In this document: positions 21,775-32,049 of the stretch, in pieces
How positions within the stretch are numbered: the first letter of the stretch is position 1
How the letters are laid out: every line of letters begins with the position of its first letter
From: Fonsecaea monophora
Lineage: Eukaryota > Ascomycota > Eurotiomycetes > Chaetothyriales > Herpotrichiellaceae
DNA length: 64,000 bases
Direction: 5' to 3'
NCBI RefSeq assembly: GCF_001642475.1
Contig: NW_019174015.1
Location: forward strand, 62,001 to 126,000
Notes under the pieces: generated by a model
Told to the model about the DNA's origin: nothing
Database searches by the model: none
What the model saw: the letters and a program-made list of their open reading frames with translations, nothing else
Made by a program: the position numbers and the translations under genes

Positions 21775-23618
21775 TCAGTCATACGCATCAATGTGGTCTA
21801 GGCGGACCGAGATATGCGCCCTAGCTGCCGTTACAAGCCCACAAACCACCCAAACAAATCCAAACGCCACATATCCTACCGGAAGCCAGTAAGCCTTTGC
21901 ATTGTCAACCGCCAGATGAGTATTGCGGTTCACTTCGATGATGTCGTTATCCGAGGCGAACAGGAGTTGACACCGGCAGCTCCGATAGACACCAGCCAGC
22001 TGCAACATGGTGCCAATGGTTAGTACAGCTGCATTGGCACAGACAAAAAACCAGTAAAACATCTTCAGTCCTTCTGTCGCGTATTTGTTTCCCTTGTTGC
22101 GAAGCATCCACTGATATGCGATGTGCAGGGCCGGAGCGACCAATGCAAGGATTCCATAGACGAGGAAGTTGAATGATCGGCAGTCAAAGCCAACAGTTGG
22201 CGTGTTCTGTCGGCCATCAAGAGTCAGCATTAACGCACCCAGTGCTGACCACGCTCCCGTCTGGAACAATACTGGTCTTGCAGATCAATCAGACTTACGT
22301 ATGAGACAATAATGGCGCCCACCGACGGAATGGCCACGCAGAGCCAAGCAATCACATGGCCCACCAGCAGCTGGAAACTCTTCGCCAATGTGAGGGATGG
22401 GTATTTGACCAAATGCCGTCCTTCTGAGTTGTCGATTCTGTCCGCCATTAGGTTGAGTGACAAGGGTTCATTATCGTTTAAGTCGGATAACGTCTTCTCT
22501 GGATTGCTCTGAACACGAGTCAACCATTCATGCCACAGCAGTCCGTTGAAATAGCGCTCGCGCAGTGGAACACTTCGGTCGGAGAGCTGAAAATATCGGC
22601 CAAGCGTAGTCTTGGTCAAACCCGCATTTACGCTGCTGGCAAAGCAATTTGCAGCCACAGAGAGAATCACCAGCCACGAGTACCAGATCCCAAAAGCGAG
22701 GCCATTCGCAGTATCATTGTCGCCAAGTTTTGTGTAAGCGTCATAGAAGACCGATGCCGTCACCGCAAGGAAGAGGACCGTTGGCAAGAAGACGGCCTTG
22801 AAGAAGTCGGTACGAGCCTCGACAAGAGTCTTGATCGCGATCTCCACCAACGCTCGAACTTTAGGAGTATTATCCACTCCTTTGTCTGATTCTGGCGAGA
22901 ACAACGTGTCAAGTTCGATGGTCTTCCTATTCGAGTCTTGACCCGAATCTCTTTCAGCTGTTTGTTCATCGTATTCATAGGGGCATTCGGTGTCGCCGAC
23001 CAGGACGACCACCCATTTCAAGAGATCAATCGAAGAAAGTTCGCCCCAATTCGGCCTTCCCGCATCCAGACGCGAGTTGATATCGCGCAGCATCGTTGCA
23101 TCAGACCAAATCTCTGAGAACGCACCAAAAATAGCACTTGCTGGATCGCCGAGCAGATTAATCCATTCCTGAGTATATCTTCGAACGAATCGCCAGAACC
23201 ACCTCCAGACATCTCCGAACTTCATCGAGGTTAGCCTTGCTTGCGACCCTGAAACTGAATCTTTAATGTCGCCGAAGGGACACAGCAAGAGAAGACCGAT
23301 GTAAGGCACAACCCAGCTAGTCAGGGGCTGCAGCCATTGTGACAGGTCGCTTGGCTGATTGCCAGGACAGTGTGCTTTGCACCATCCCATCGTGATATTG
23401 ATCGAAGGGAACGTGGTCCCTGGACGGTAAGTTTCGGTGTCGTTCAGGCTGCAAACATCCCAAGGGTCCTCCTGCAAAAGGATCCGGAGCTCATGCGAAC
23501 GGGCGGCCTTCATGCAACAGATGTTGCTGTCGTAAGCAGAGGTCGAAGTAATGATGAGGCTTAAGGAGAGCAGTATCGCAAGCCTGGTGGCTGTAGTCAC
23601 TTCTGTTGGGGATGTCAT
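21775..23618 (-). CDS. polytopic membrane protein of unknown function
   Basis: I do not recognise the family. Exons 23618-22299 and 22260-21775 give 601 aa if the 38-nt intron (GTAAGT to TTCCAG) is removed; the intron keeps frame between V-S-Y and T-G-A-W. An N-terminal hydrophobic segment ends near residue 28 and is probably a signal peptide. A Cys-bearing lumenal or extracellular part follows (C-C, then W-C-K-A-H-C-P-G), and a first span at about 100-115. A long hydrophilic loop with acidic stretches reaches about residue 270, and at least seven further hydrophobic spans follow. A late C-R-C-Q pair lies in the last loop. It diverges from a Cys-rich surface protein gene, which hints at a shared cell-surface role. 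Confidence 0.7.
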
Positions 23619-24296
23619 GCTGGGCGCTGAATTGCAAAGTTAGACATCGACGGTGTTCTTCAGCAGCATCTGTCCGGCCAACGTGCTGAGGTTGGCGATA
23701 GTGCAGACACTCCTTATACTCGTAGACCCAGAGTTTTGCTCACAATAAGGCTGAATCGGGCTCCTCGGAACACCACGAACAGAATGGCTCGCCAGTTCTC
23801 ATCGGGAGCAAGACGCAGAGCCATCTCGTGTTGGTGTGGTATGGTTGCTGTGGCCCCAGATTGGACGGGCAGAAACGGCTGGTCTCGCGTAAATGTGCTG
23901 GAAGCGACCACTAGGACCGGAGCGATGCAGCGCCCATGCTCCTTTGGGTGCGAGCTTCATCTGCAAGGACACAAATCCGGCACCTTGCATTGTACTTGAA
24001 GGGCATCTTTTCTCTGGTGCGTTGCTGGCAGCATCTTATTTGCTCGACCGTTTACAAGACCTTCGGACTTCCAGCTTGAAGTCTGTCCAGTCACTTCTCG
24101 CAGACTGGAGCATGCCCGTGGTCGAGGCGATGTATCTGTGGTCCGTGCATTCTCAGCCTCATTGTCCCAAAGTCCCCACGCTGCGGTTCTTTTGCTTGTC
24201 CGAATACAGAGAACAATATGTTCAGCTGCGGTAGATTCCCTCGAGCTTCTTCACGTCTTTGCTCTATTCCCACATTTCTGCACAACGCTCAGCAGA
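23619..24296. promoter_or_regulatory. shared upstream region of divergent membrane and surface protein genes
   Basis: 678 bp between the two start codons. Open frames on both strands (for example 23893-24234 plus) show no motif. No clear operator-like repeat was found. Confidence 0.5.
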
Positions 24297-25163
24297 ATGG
24301 AAATAGGCTGGAGGATATACGCACTCTCCCTCGTTGTGCAGATCCTCTCACAGACCACACATGCTGGCGCAGAGTTGTCGCAGCGTCAGTCAACTAATAC
24401 TACCCAGCAAATCGATGTCTCCAAACTGCCACCGTGTCTGCTATCCACTTGCAGCTCCAATCCTCTCGGAAGCGCACCGGAAGACGCGTGCACGCCGATA
24501 AAACCGTCGACACTGTTATATGAGAAAAGTTGCTACTGCGCTCTCAAGGACCCGCTTTACTGCGCGTGGTCGTGCACTTGGTGGGAATGGATGGCCGTCG
24601 AGGACTGGTTCGTCCAGGAATGCGGTCCAGACTCTGATAACCTTTCGTACGATGGTCTGCCGGCCTGTGCGCAGAGTTGTCTACATCCAGCGCTTGTCTA
24701 TTACGGCTGCGTCAGCGAGGGTCGCAACTGCTTCTGTCTTCATGGGAGCTTGTTCGATTGCCAGTCGAACTGTCACAAGGAGAGCGAGAGAACGGCCATC
24801 AAGAACTGGCTGGTAGAGCGCTGCGGTGTCAGTCCTGCACTGGGCCAGAAAGGGGCCGACACCGGTGTGTTCTATGGCTCCGCGGAGGACGACTCCGAGT
24901 CGAGACAGTCACCTGTCCTTTTCCGGCCCAAACGGAAGGAATTGAAGTGGTACGAGATCTTTGCGATTGTGCTGCTTTGCGCCTCCGTCCTGGTAGGAGT
25001 ACTCGTCTGGATTGATCTCCGTGTCCGGGAAAGAAAAAGACGCAAGCCAGCACGAGCCCGAGGCCAGGGTGGGATAGCTCATGCTCTGAGTGAGAATCCC
25101 CTTGCCCTCAGGCTGCGGGGGATGGGAAGATGGAAAGCTCTTCCGGGAGATGCAGAGGGGTGA
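24297..25163 (+). CDS. Cys-rich single-span surface protein (CFEM-like repeats)
   Basis: Probable plasma-membrane surface protein; function unknown. Single exon, 288 aa from the ATG at 24297, which opens a good signal peptide (I-Y-A-L-S-L-V-V-Q-I-L). Two related Cys modules follow at about 45-115 and 120-180. Each starts L-P-x-C, contains a C-Y-C or C-F-C pair, and ends W-F-V-Q-E-C-G or W-L-V-E-R-C-G. This resembles CFEM-type surface modules, though the spacing does not match canonical eight-Cys CFEM by eye. A transmembrane helix at about 223-245 (I-F-A-I-V-L-L-C-A-S-V-L) precedes a basic cytoplasmic tail (R-E-R-K-R-R-K). The frame is open upstream only through non-ATG codons. Confidence 0.75.
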   Translation: MEIGWRIYALSLVVQILSQTTHAGAELSQRQSTNTTQQIDVSKLPPCLLSTCSSNPLGSAPEDACTPIKPSTLLYEKSCYCALKDPLYCAWSCTWWEWMAVEDWFVQECGPDSDNLSYDGLPACAQSCLHPALVYYGCVSEGRNCFCLHGSLFDCQSNCHKESERTAIKNWLVERCGVSPALGQKGADTGVFYGSAEDDSESRQSPVLFRPKRKELKWYEIFAIVLLCASVLVGVLVWIDLRVRERKRRKPARARGQGGIAHALSENPLALRLRGMGRWKALPGDAEG

Positions 25164-25703
25164 TCAACGGCAATCTTGACCCAGTCGTGGTCTTGATTTT
25201 GACAACATCTGGCCGGAAGATCTGTCCGAGATATCCTTTGCCAGGCCAGAAAGCCGATGGATAATGAAATAGTAGTGGACGGAAGAGGGGAGTTGAGCCG
25301 CTTTAACCAAGCTAATCATTTTGCTAGAGCCAGCGATATGGTATCGATAATCCATCACCCTCAATCGTTTTTCTGGTTCATTGTATATTTGACGGCCTGA
25401 TATCTACGTAGACTACTAGGGATGGTTGTGATTGAGTCTGTTGTCTCTATTGTCCCCAACAATATCGCCAAGCGTGCCAAGCCAACCACAGACGAGATCA
25501 CGTGCGCGCGTCGTCCTATGCCAAGGCTGAATGACCCAAGCGACGAGGCTGTGGCGCGTGCCCGCCTTCTCAAGTTTCTCCCCATTAAAGTCGCCCCTCC
25601 TAAGTTCTTGTATTCGTCTTTCCTTCCCACAAGTATTGATCCGCCGCAGAACGATTCACTTTGTGACAACACACGCTTTATCCAACCCGATTGCCATCTC
25701 AAC
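25164..25703. other. intergenic, MMS2 upstream region
   Basis: 3' flank of the surface protein gene and promoter of MMS2. Open frames at 25361-25714 minus and 25422-25871 plus overlap each other and MMS2 exon 1 and carry no motif. Confidence 0.55.
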
Positions 25704-26349
25704 ATGGGTGCCAAAGTGCCGCGAAATTTCCGGCTCCTGGAAGAGTTGGAGAAGGGCGAGAAAGGCCTCGGTGCAGGTCTGCGACTACCTGTGAATGTTG
25801 CTTGGGGAATATTGTTTCTGACTCTCGTGCAGAGGCTTGCTCATATGGGTTGGCCGATAGTGATGACTTGATGATGACCAATTGGAACGGCACCATCCTT
25901 GGACCTCCTCACGTAAAGCGCCCATACCGCCGTTTCCACTGAGGGGCAAGATCGAGCTGACCCGTTTGCTATACAGAGCGTCCACGAGAATCGCATCTAC
26001 AGCGTCAACATCCATTGCGGCGAACAGTATCCTGACCTCCCACCTACCATCCAGTTCGTGTCGAGGGTGAATCTGCCATGTGTCGATCAAAAGACGGGGA
26101 AGGTGAGGATAAATACCATGAAAGGCACACCGTCAACTCTAACCCTTGCGGATAAGGTTGATCCATCGAAGCTGCCTTGCTTGGCGAATTGGAAACGAGA
26201 CTACACCATGGAGACAATTTTGATCGAGCTTAGAAGGTACGTACGCTGGGCTATCCTGTCGTGCGCGAAAGGTTACTGATGTCCGCAGGTACATGGCTCT
26301 ACCACAACACAAGAAACTTCCGCAACCCCAAGAAGGCACCACTTTCTAA
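25704..26349 (+). CDS. MMS2: ubiquitin-conjugating enzyme variant Mms2 (UEV)
   Basis: Catalytically inactive E2 variant that pairs with Ubc13 to build Lys63-linked ubiquitin chains in post-replication DNA repair. Five exons: 25704-25776, 25833-25912, 25977-26102, 26157-26236 and 26289-26349, giving 139 aa, the normal UEV length. Blocks in order are V-P-R-N-F-R-L-L-E-E-L-E, M-T-N-W-N-G-T-I-L-G-P-P, E-N-R-I-Y-S, N-L-P-C-V, then L-P-C-L-A-N-W-K-R and the C-terminal Y-M-A-L-P-Q-H-K-K-L-P-Q-P. The HPN tripeptide of active E2s is absent, as expected. Intron 3 (26103-26156) is 54 nt, stop-free and in frame, with a CTCTAAC branch point; left in, it adds 18 residues that the family lacks. Confidence 0.95.
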
Positions 26350-26752
26350 GATGTGCAATATGGGCATGGTATTATGGAGTTGGACCTCTGAATGTATAGC
26401 GATGAATCACGAGTTCTTACGAAGGCATACTTGGCGTCGGGAATCGTTCATAGCACCATTCTAGCTGCAGGAATGAGATGATAGAAAGGTATGCACAGAT
26501 AGCAGCTACCATTGGTCACTTGTATTTCCACTGTCTCCTTGGATGTCCGTAAGTACGGTGTTAGCAAGAGAATGTCGTCAGGCATCATGATAGATTCCGG
26601 TCGACTTCAGCCTCGTCATCGGCAAACCTGCCTAGGCATCGCTGGCTGGCCGCTTGCGAGGCTGACCTGTATCTGTCTTCTCTGTACCGAGTACAATTTC
26701 TTTCACTTCCAAACTTCATGTACCCTTTATGAATCCCACCTGAGATGTGCGG
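26350..26752. other. intergenic, MMS2 3' flank
   Basis: MMS2 3' UTR and the promoter of the LYR protein gene. Contains GTACCGAGTAC at 26684-26694, an 11-mer that recurs in the right-end region. No gene seen. Confidence 0.6.
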
Positions 26753-27935
26753 ATGCCACGTATTCTTGCTCCGCACAAATCGGGGCTTCATCGACTAGCG
26801 TGTAGGTGCGACTTCTGTGGTTTTGGCGGAGACTTCTAACAAGCAGGATGCAGGTCTGTCACTATACAAAGTTCTGCTCCGCGAGAGCACGCGAGTTGGG
26901 GCTGCAATCCAAAACAATGCCGTCGCTGGAACACTTCAGTCCTTGATCCGGTTCCGTTTCCATCAAGACCGCAAGCTGCTTTCCCCTTCACAGGTCGCCA
27001 ACGGTCTACAGGCCGGCCATGACGCCCTCTCGCTCCTTCGCGCATGCGCCGCTAAATCGGGCAATGCCTTACACAAGCTGAGCCAAACCCTCGAGCATGT
27101 GGCTCAACAAGCCGAATCTATATCGAAACACCGCGCCGAACTCGCTTCGCGATGGAAACCGCCTCCACCCCAGCGGCATGCTCATCTGGAGAACCTGCGC
27201 CGCGTGGCTGACAAGGCAAACCACCTCTCCACTCCTGACAACCCACGCATTTTTCAGCACCCGAGACCGATATCTGAAGTGAAATCAGGTGTCCGCAAAG
27301 TGCCCAACCTGATGTTGACCCAGGGAATTCCCCTTCTGAAATATCCAGGCCCGACGCCGGTGCTGATGAATCGAGTGTTGAAGAATAAGCTGCAGTGGGG
27401 TGTTCGGAAGTGGGCACAGCACCTGGACCTCGCAGCAACGATTCAGGTCGCTGAATGGGAAGACGAGTGGGATGGCATCCTCGCCCGAGAGCAGGGCATT
27501 GCAGAGTCACCGGAGATTGTTACCACGAACGCTCAGCCAGAAAAGCAGGGAGAAGAGACGCAAATGGACCACAATCAACCCTCGTCGAGTGTCAGCATCC
27601 AATTTGTCGGACTAAACCGCTACAACGTCAGAGAGAAGAGAGACCAAGACCGGCAACTCCCCTCTGACAGTCCCGCCGCTCCGAAGGTTTCGTGGACACT
27701 GGCGCTCCGCCAAGTTGACCGACAACTCGAGCAGGCCGTTCAGGCGCGTGGACGTCAGTACGCGGAGCTCGGAGACAAGTACTGGCAGGTGGTGGTGAAA
27801 GAGAGAGAGCTGAGGGAAAAGGAGAGGAGGGAGAGGAAACATGCCAGGAGGATGGCACGGAAAAGGGTGACAGATGTTTCCAAGACTGACGGGGACAACG
27901 AGCCTGTGAGCAGCGTGTCTTCTGGCTTCATATAG
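26753..27935 (+). CDS. LYR-motif (Complex1_LYR) domain protein
   Basis: LYR proteins act in mitochondria as adaptors for Fe-S delivery or for assembly of respiratory complexes and mitoribosomes. Exons 26753-26801 and 26854-27935 (52-nt intron, TTCTAAC branch point) give 376 aa. Exon 1 supplies a typical N-terminus M-P-R-I-L-A-P-H-K-S-G-L-H-R, and the splice joins it to L-S-L-Y-K-V-L-L-R-E-S, an L-Y-K version of the L-Y-R tripeptide. A Q-S-L-I-R-F-R-F-H-Q segment follows, as in the family. The rest is much longer than a basic LYR protein (about 100 aa). It carries a helical region to about 150 and a highly charged Arg/Glu-rich C-terminal coiled coil at about 320-360. Which client it serves cannot be told. 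Confidence 0.8.
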
Positions 27936-28159
27936 AGCCTGCACCTCGAGCAGGAATAACCAGGTGCGTTCACCTCCATCACTAACTCTGAATCTGAATC
28001 TGAGTCCAGTGACTGGTTTACACATCAATCATTGATGTACCTCCAAGGGTAGCCAGCCAGCTAGGATTGACTATAATACCAACCACAGTCATTCCCACGG
28101 CCCAAGGTCATAATCTAATAATTCTAAGTGACTTAACCCGAAACCGATAAAACAATACC

Positions 28160-29833
28160 CTAGTCACTTGGAGTGACCCGTCTAGAACTCTCTAACCGTT
28201 CCAAGCTCTCGTCGACTCCCCAGCCGTGCTTCAACAACTCGCCGACCTCCTCCAACCTCAGGCCCATCGTCTCCGGGTAAATCCACCACACGACCACCCA
28301 GCCCAGCGCACAGATGGCCGCGTAGGTGACGAATGTCCATTGCGCGCCTAGCATATCCATCATAGGCAGGAAGGTCAGGCCGACGACGGTGTTGCAGAGC
28401 CAGTTCGTCGCAGTCGCCAGCGAGGAGCCCAGAGAGCGGACGGAAAGAGGGAAGAGCTCGGATTGTTGCCAGGGTACAGGGCCGAGACCCATCGCGTAGG
28501 TTGAGACGTAGAGGAGCATGGCCACCAGGATGGCTATGGCGGGGAGCTGGGGGACGGTTTTCCCAGTAGAACTGTCCACGGTAGTTTCTATCCCATCGCC
28601 TGAATGTAAGGGGACAAATGTGAAGGCTCCAGCGCAAAGGAGAAGGGCCAGGACCATGATGGGAATGGTGAGCAGCAGAATCCGTCTCCGGCCCAATCGG
28701 TCAATCAGATGAAACGCCGCAATGGTAAAGATAAAGTTCGTGCCGGCAACGCTGAGTGATGTCAAGGTCGGCGACTGGAATCCCAGTAGTTGGAAGATAG
28801 TAGCCGAGAAGTACATGAGGCTATTGAATCCACACAGCTGCTGAAGGGCTTGCAAAGTGCATGTAATTGTCAGTGCTCGGGCATGTGGAGGGTGGAGGAG
28901 AAGGGATTGCAGGGTTGTGGAGATTAGGAAGTTGGACTTTGACTGTGCTGAGTGACGGAGCTGGATGTGCGCCTCTTCTTCGTCAAGCAGCTCCTTTTTA
29001 ATGGCGCGGATGGTCTCATTCACGATGTTGGTGGTGTTGCCTTTCATCCCATGGTAGACTCTCTTCAACACCGCACGAGCTTCGCTTTCCCTTTGCACTT
29101 TGGCCAGATAGCGAGGCGTCTCGGGCATGAATGCTAACATGACAAGTTGTGCAAGCGCGGGAGCAGAGCCCAGGCCGACCATCCACCTCCATCCGCCGCT
29201 CATGGTGGAAAACGCCCAACCGACCAAGTAGGCGATGACTTGTCCCCCAGTGATGAAGAGAAGAGATACCGTAACAAGTCTGCCTCTCAGGTGACTAGGT
29301 GCTAGTTCCGAGATATACAGAGGCACGATCAGACTGGCACCCCCAATGGCCAGTCCCACAATACTTCGGCCCAGTATCATCCCCCAAACGGACGTTGTGA
29401 CGGCCTGCCATAAAGCGCCAAGTGTGAAAAGCGCATCAGCGAACAATATAATGTTTTTCCTCCCAACCCGGTCCGCCAGGACGCCCGCAATTGGACTCGC
29501 AATGAGCGCAAAGAGACTGGTGCATGAAGTTATGAGGCCCTTGTCCAAGGTGGTTAAATGGCGAGAGGACAGGTCGGTACCGATGGACACCAAGGTACTG
29601 CTTATAACTCCTGTGTCATAGCCAAAGAGCAGTCCTGACACGCAAGCAGAGACCGTCAAAGCCCATATGAAGGCATTTGCAGAGGACTGAGTGGTTGGGG
29701 AGGAGGATGCTTGTCCGTCGTCCCGTTCGCGGTCTGCGATGAGCGGGGCATCTGGAGATGTATCATCGCGTGTAGAGGGCATGTCTCGAAGTTCCACCTC
29801 TTCTATTTTCCCTTCTGTTCGATTGTCGAGCAT
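28160..29833 (-). CDS. MFS sugar transporter, myo-inositol transporter (ITR) type
   Basis: Plasma-membrane proton-coupled uptake of a polyol or sugar, most likely myo-inositol by resemblance. Single exon, 557 aa, twelve predicted spans from about residue 50. Sugar-porter marks are G-L-L-F-G-Y-D-T-G-V-I-S in span 1, D-R-V-G-R-K in loop 2-3, L-Y-I-S-E-L-A-P-S-H-L-R-G-R after span 4, P-E-T-P-R-Y-L before the central loop, D-R-L-G-R-R-R in loop 8-9, and P-E-T-M-G-L-R-L-E-E-V after span 12. The N-terminal 45 residues are acidic and Ser-rich. The gene diverges from NAR1 with 398 bp between start codons. A different hexose or polyol substrate remains possible. Confidence 0.88.
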   Translation of the reverse strand: MLDNRTEGKIEEVELRDMPSTRDDTSPDAPLIADRERDDGQASSSPTTQSSANAFIWALTVSACVSGLLFGYDTGVISSTLVSIGTDLSSRHLTTLDKGLITSCTSLFALIASPIAGVLADRVGRKNIILFADALFTLGALWQAVTTSVWGMILGRSIVGLAIGGASLIVPLYISELAPSHLRGRLVTVSLLFITGGQVIAYLVGWAFSTMSGGWRWMVGLGSAPALAQLVMLAFMPETPRYLAKVQRESEARAVLKRVYHGMKGNTTNIVNETIRAIKKELLDEEEAHIQLRHSAQSKSNFLISTTLQSLLLHPPHARALTITCTLQALQQLCGFNSLMYFSATIFQLLGFQSPTLTSLSVAGTNFIFTIAAFHLIDRLGRRRILLLTIPIMVLALLLCAGAFTFVPLHSGDGIETTVDSSTGKTVPQLPAIAILVAMLLYVSTYAMGLGPVPWQQSELFPLSVRSLGSSLATATNWLCNTVVGLTFLPMMDMLGAQWTFVTYAAICALGWVVVWWIYPETMGLRLEEVGELLKHGWGVDESLERLESSRRVTPSD

Positions 29834-30231
29834 GGAGTGTCATAGTAGCCGCATGGTGTGTTGTCCTACAATGGTCGCGTGCACGACTCGTGAGGGAGAA
29901 TGAAAGGCTGCGTACGTCGAAGTTCCCGGCCATGCCCGGTTAGATCTGGAGACGAGTTTACCTAAGTTCTTAGTCATCCGCCCTCCTACGTCAAGTCTAG
30001 AACTTTGGAATTTCCATGCCGACCATCGGAGTTTCGCACCCCAAACAGCATCTCGCAATTAATAATTCAAAACACGATCAAGATAGTGATTTTGACACTG
30101 TTCCCCAAGAAAGACTGAGGACAACTCATGTTCTGTAGGATCACTCTTCTGAAGCGGACACAGAGAGTGTAGCCGCCTACTTCCAAAGCCAACCTCGTCG
30201 CCCCTGTCGCGGTCGCCACCTTCTGGCAGCC
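29834..30231. promoter_or_regulatory. shared upstream region of transporter and NAR1
   Basis: 398 bp between divergent start codons. I see no gene and no inositol-response-type CATGTGAA element. Confidence 0.5.
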
Positions 30232-32049
30232 ATGAGCGCCATCCTCTCCGCAGACGATCTCAACGACTTCATTTCGCCTGGCGTCGCCTGCATTAAACCG
30301 GTCGAGACACTCCCGAAACAGGAGGACGATGGCAATCCTTACGAAGTGACCACCGAGGATAAGGTCCAGACCAAAAACCCGGCGCCTGCCTCGATCTCCC
30401 TCACTGATTGTCTCGCCTGCTCGGGTTGTGTTACGTCTGCAGAGGCCGTTCTCGTTTCGTTACAATCTCATACTGAAGTCCTGAATACACTCGATTCCTA
30501 TCCCTCGCTAGATGTACAACATCTTATCGACAGGCAAAGCGGGCTTGCAAATGGTCACAGATCACCGCCTTCTAATGCGAAAATCTTCGTTGCCAGCGTG
30601 AGCCCGCAGGTTCGGGCTAGTCTGGCTGCGACATATGGTATCTCCGAACGAAGAGCCGGATTCATGATTGAACAGTTTCTTAGCGGATCACAGGGCTTGC
30701 GGATAGGTGGTCAGCACAATAGCCGATTTACATATGTGGTGGACACTAATCAGGCCCGGGAAGCGTGCCTGGTGTTAGGGGCTGAAGAGGTGGCAGACTC
30801 AATCACAGCAGGGTCGAAACCCAGGCCGATCCTGACTTCAGCTTGTCCGGGTTGGATTTGTTATGCGGAGAAGACACATCCTTATATCCTTCCGCATCTC
30901 TCAGCACTGAAATCTCCACAGGCGTTATCTGGAACACTGCTCAAGTCGGTTCTGAGCAAGACGCTGGACATCCATCCTTCACAGATATGGCATCTGGCAA
31001 TAATGCCCTGCTTTGACAAGAAACTCGAGGCCAGCAGGGAAGAGCTAACGGATCGCTGGTGGCGATATTCAGAGTCTTCGGACCCATCCGTTCCTCCTAT
31101 ACGAGACGTTGATTGTGTGATCACCTCCCGCGAGCTCCTATCCCTTGCCTCAGCTCGCGGTATTCAACTCTCCAGTCTTCCACGCAGACCGCTCTCATCC
31201 GCCGAACGCACTCCGTTCCCAGATGCACACATTTCTCACTTCCTCTTCCCAAAACAATGGCCACGGCTCCGACAAGAGCAAAGTGTGGCAGCCGGCTCTT
31301 CAGGCGGTTACCTTTATCACATCCTCCTAACCGAACAATCACGCCACCCGGGCTCCACTATTTCCGTCCAGCGTGGTCGTAACGCTGACGTGGTGGAATA
31401 TTGCCTTGTTGACTCCTCAGGCCGAGTTCTTATGAAGTCCGCAAGATATTACGGTTTTCGAAACATTCAGAATCTCGTGCGGAAACTGAAACCTGCGAGG
31501 CAGAGCAAATTACCTGGCGCTGCGAGACGTATGAATCCAGCGGGTGGAAGCGGAAGCATCAGTGACTACGCTTATGTAGAAGTCATGGCTTGTCCTGGGG
31601 GATGTACGAACGGAGGCGGACAAATCAAGGTTGACGATGTGATGGAGACGTTGCCCCAGACACGGAGCGAAGATGTGGTCAATGTTGTCAGTGGCCCGCA
31701 GAGTCAGAAGGAGTGGTTGCGACTAGTGGATGAAGCCTACTACTCGGGTGATTCCTCCGAGGACATTGATGCAGATGAGCAAGGAGAGGACGTGCCGATG
31801 ACGAACGGTCTCAGCTGTCTGAACGGGCACGAGAAGACCAAACACACAATCATCAACGGAATCGACACTACCGAGGTCTACGACTTCCTTTATCAGTGGT
31901 CTCGGCTTGTGAACGTGCCGGTCTCCAAGCTAGCATACACGACATTCCGGCAAGTCGAGAGCGATGTTGGCAAGAGCAAACCCGCGAGCAAGATGAGCGA
32001 CACGGAGCGCATTGCGAGTATTGCCGGACTGAGTGGCGGCGGATGGTAG
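30232..32049 (+). CDS. NAR1: cytosolic Fe-S cluster assembly factor Nar1
   Basis: Iron-hydrogenase-like protein of the CIA machinery that passes Fe-S clusters from the Cfd1-Nbp35 scaffold to the Cia1-Cia2-Met18 targeting complex in the cytosol. Single exon, 605 aa, somewhat longer than yeast Nar1. The N-terminal cluster site is an early Cys (near residue 20) plus C-L-A-C-S-G-C at about 60-66. The hydrogenase-like core has T-S-A-C-P-G-W-I-C-Y-A-E-K, I-M-P-C-F-D-K-K, and A-C-P-G-G-C-T-N-G-G-G-Q, which hold the second cluster. An acidic insertion is near 510-525. The protein ends G-G-G-W, and a terminal aromatic residue is typical of this family. Essential in most eukaryotes. Confidence 0.96.
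   Translation: MSAILSADDLNDFISPGVACIKPVETLPKQEDDGNPYEVTTEDKVQTKNPAPASISLTDCLACSGCVTSAEAVLVSLQSHTEVLNTLDSYPSLDVQHLIDRQSGLANGHRSPPSNAKIFVASVSPQVRASLAATYGISERRAGFMIEQFLSGSQGLRIGGQHNSRFTYVVDTNQAREACLVLGAEEVADSITAGSKPRPILTSACPGWICYAEKTHPYILPHLSALKSPQALSGTLLKSVLSKTLDIHPSQIWHLAIMPCFDKKLEASREELTDRWWRYSESSDPSVPPIRDVDCVITSRELLSLASARGIQLSSLPRRPLSSAERTPFPDAHISHFLFPKQWPRLRQEQSVAAGSSGGYLYHILLTEQSRHPGSTISVQRGRNADVVEYCLVDSSGRVLMKSARYYGFRNIQNLVRKLKPARQSKLPGAARRMNPAGGSGSISDYAYVEVMACPGGCTNGGGQIKVDDVMETLPQTRSEDVVNVVSGPQSQKEWLRLVDEAYYSGDSSEDIDADEQGEDVPMTNGLSCLNGHEKTKHTIINGIDTTEVYDFLYQWSRLVNVPVSKLAYTTFRQVESDVGKSKPASKMSDTERIASIAGLSGGGW

Noticed and set aside
23893..24234. 113-codon frame in the shared promoter at 23.6-24.3 kb
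   Set aside because: Overlaps frames on the other strand, has no motif, and lies between two confident divergent genes.
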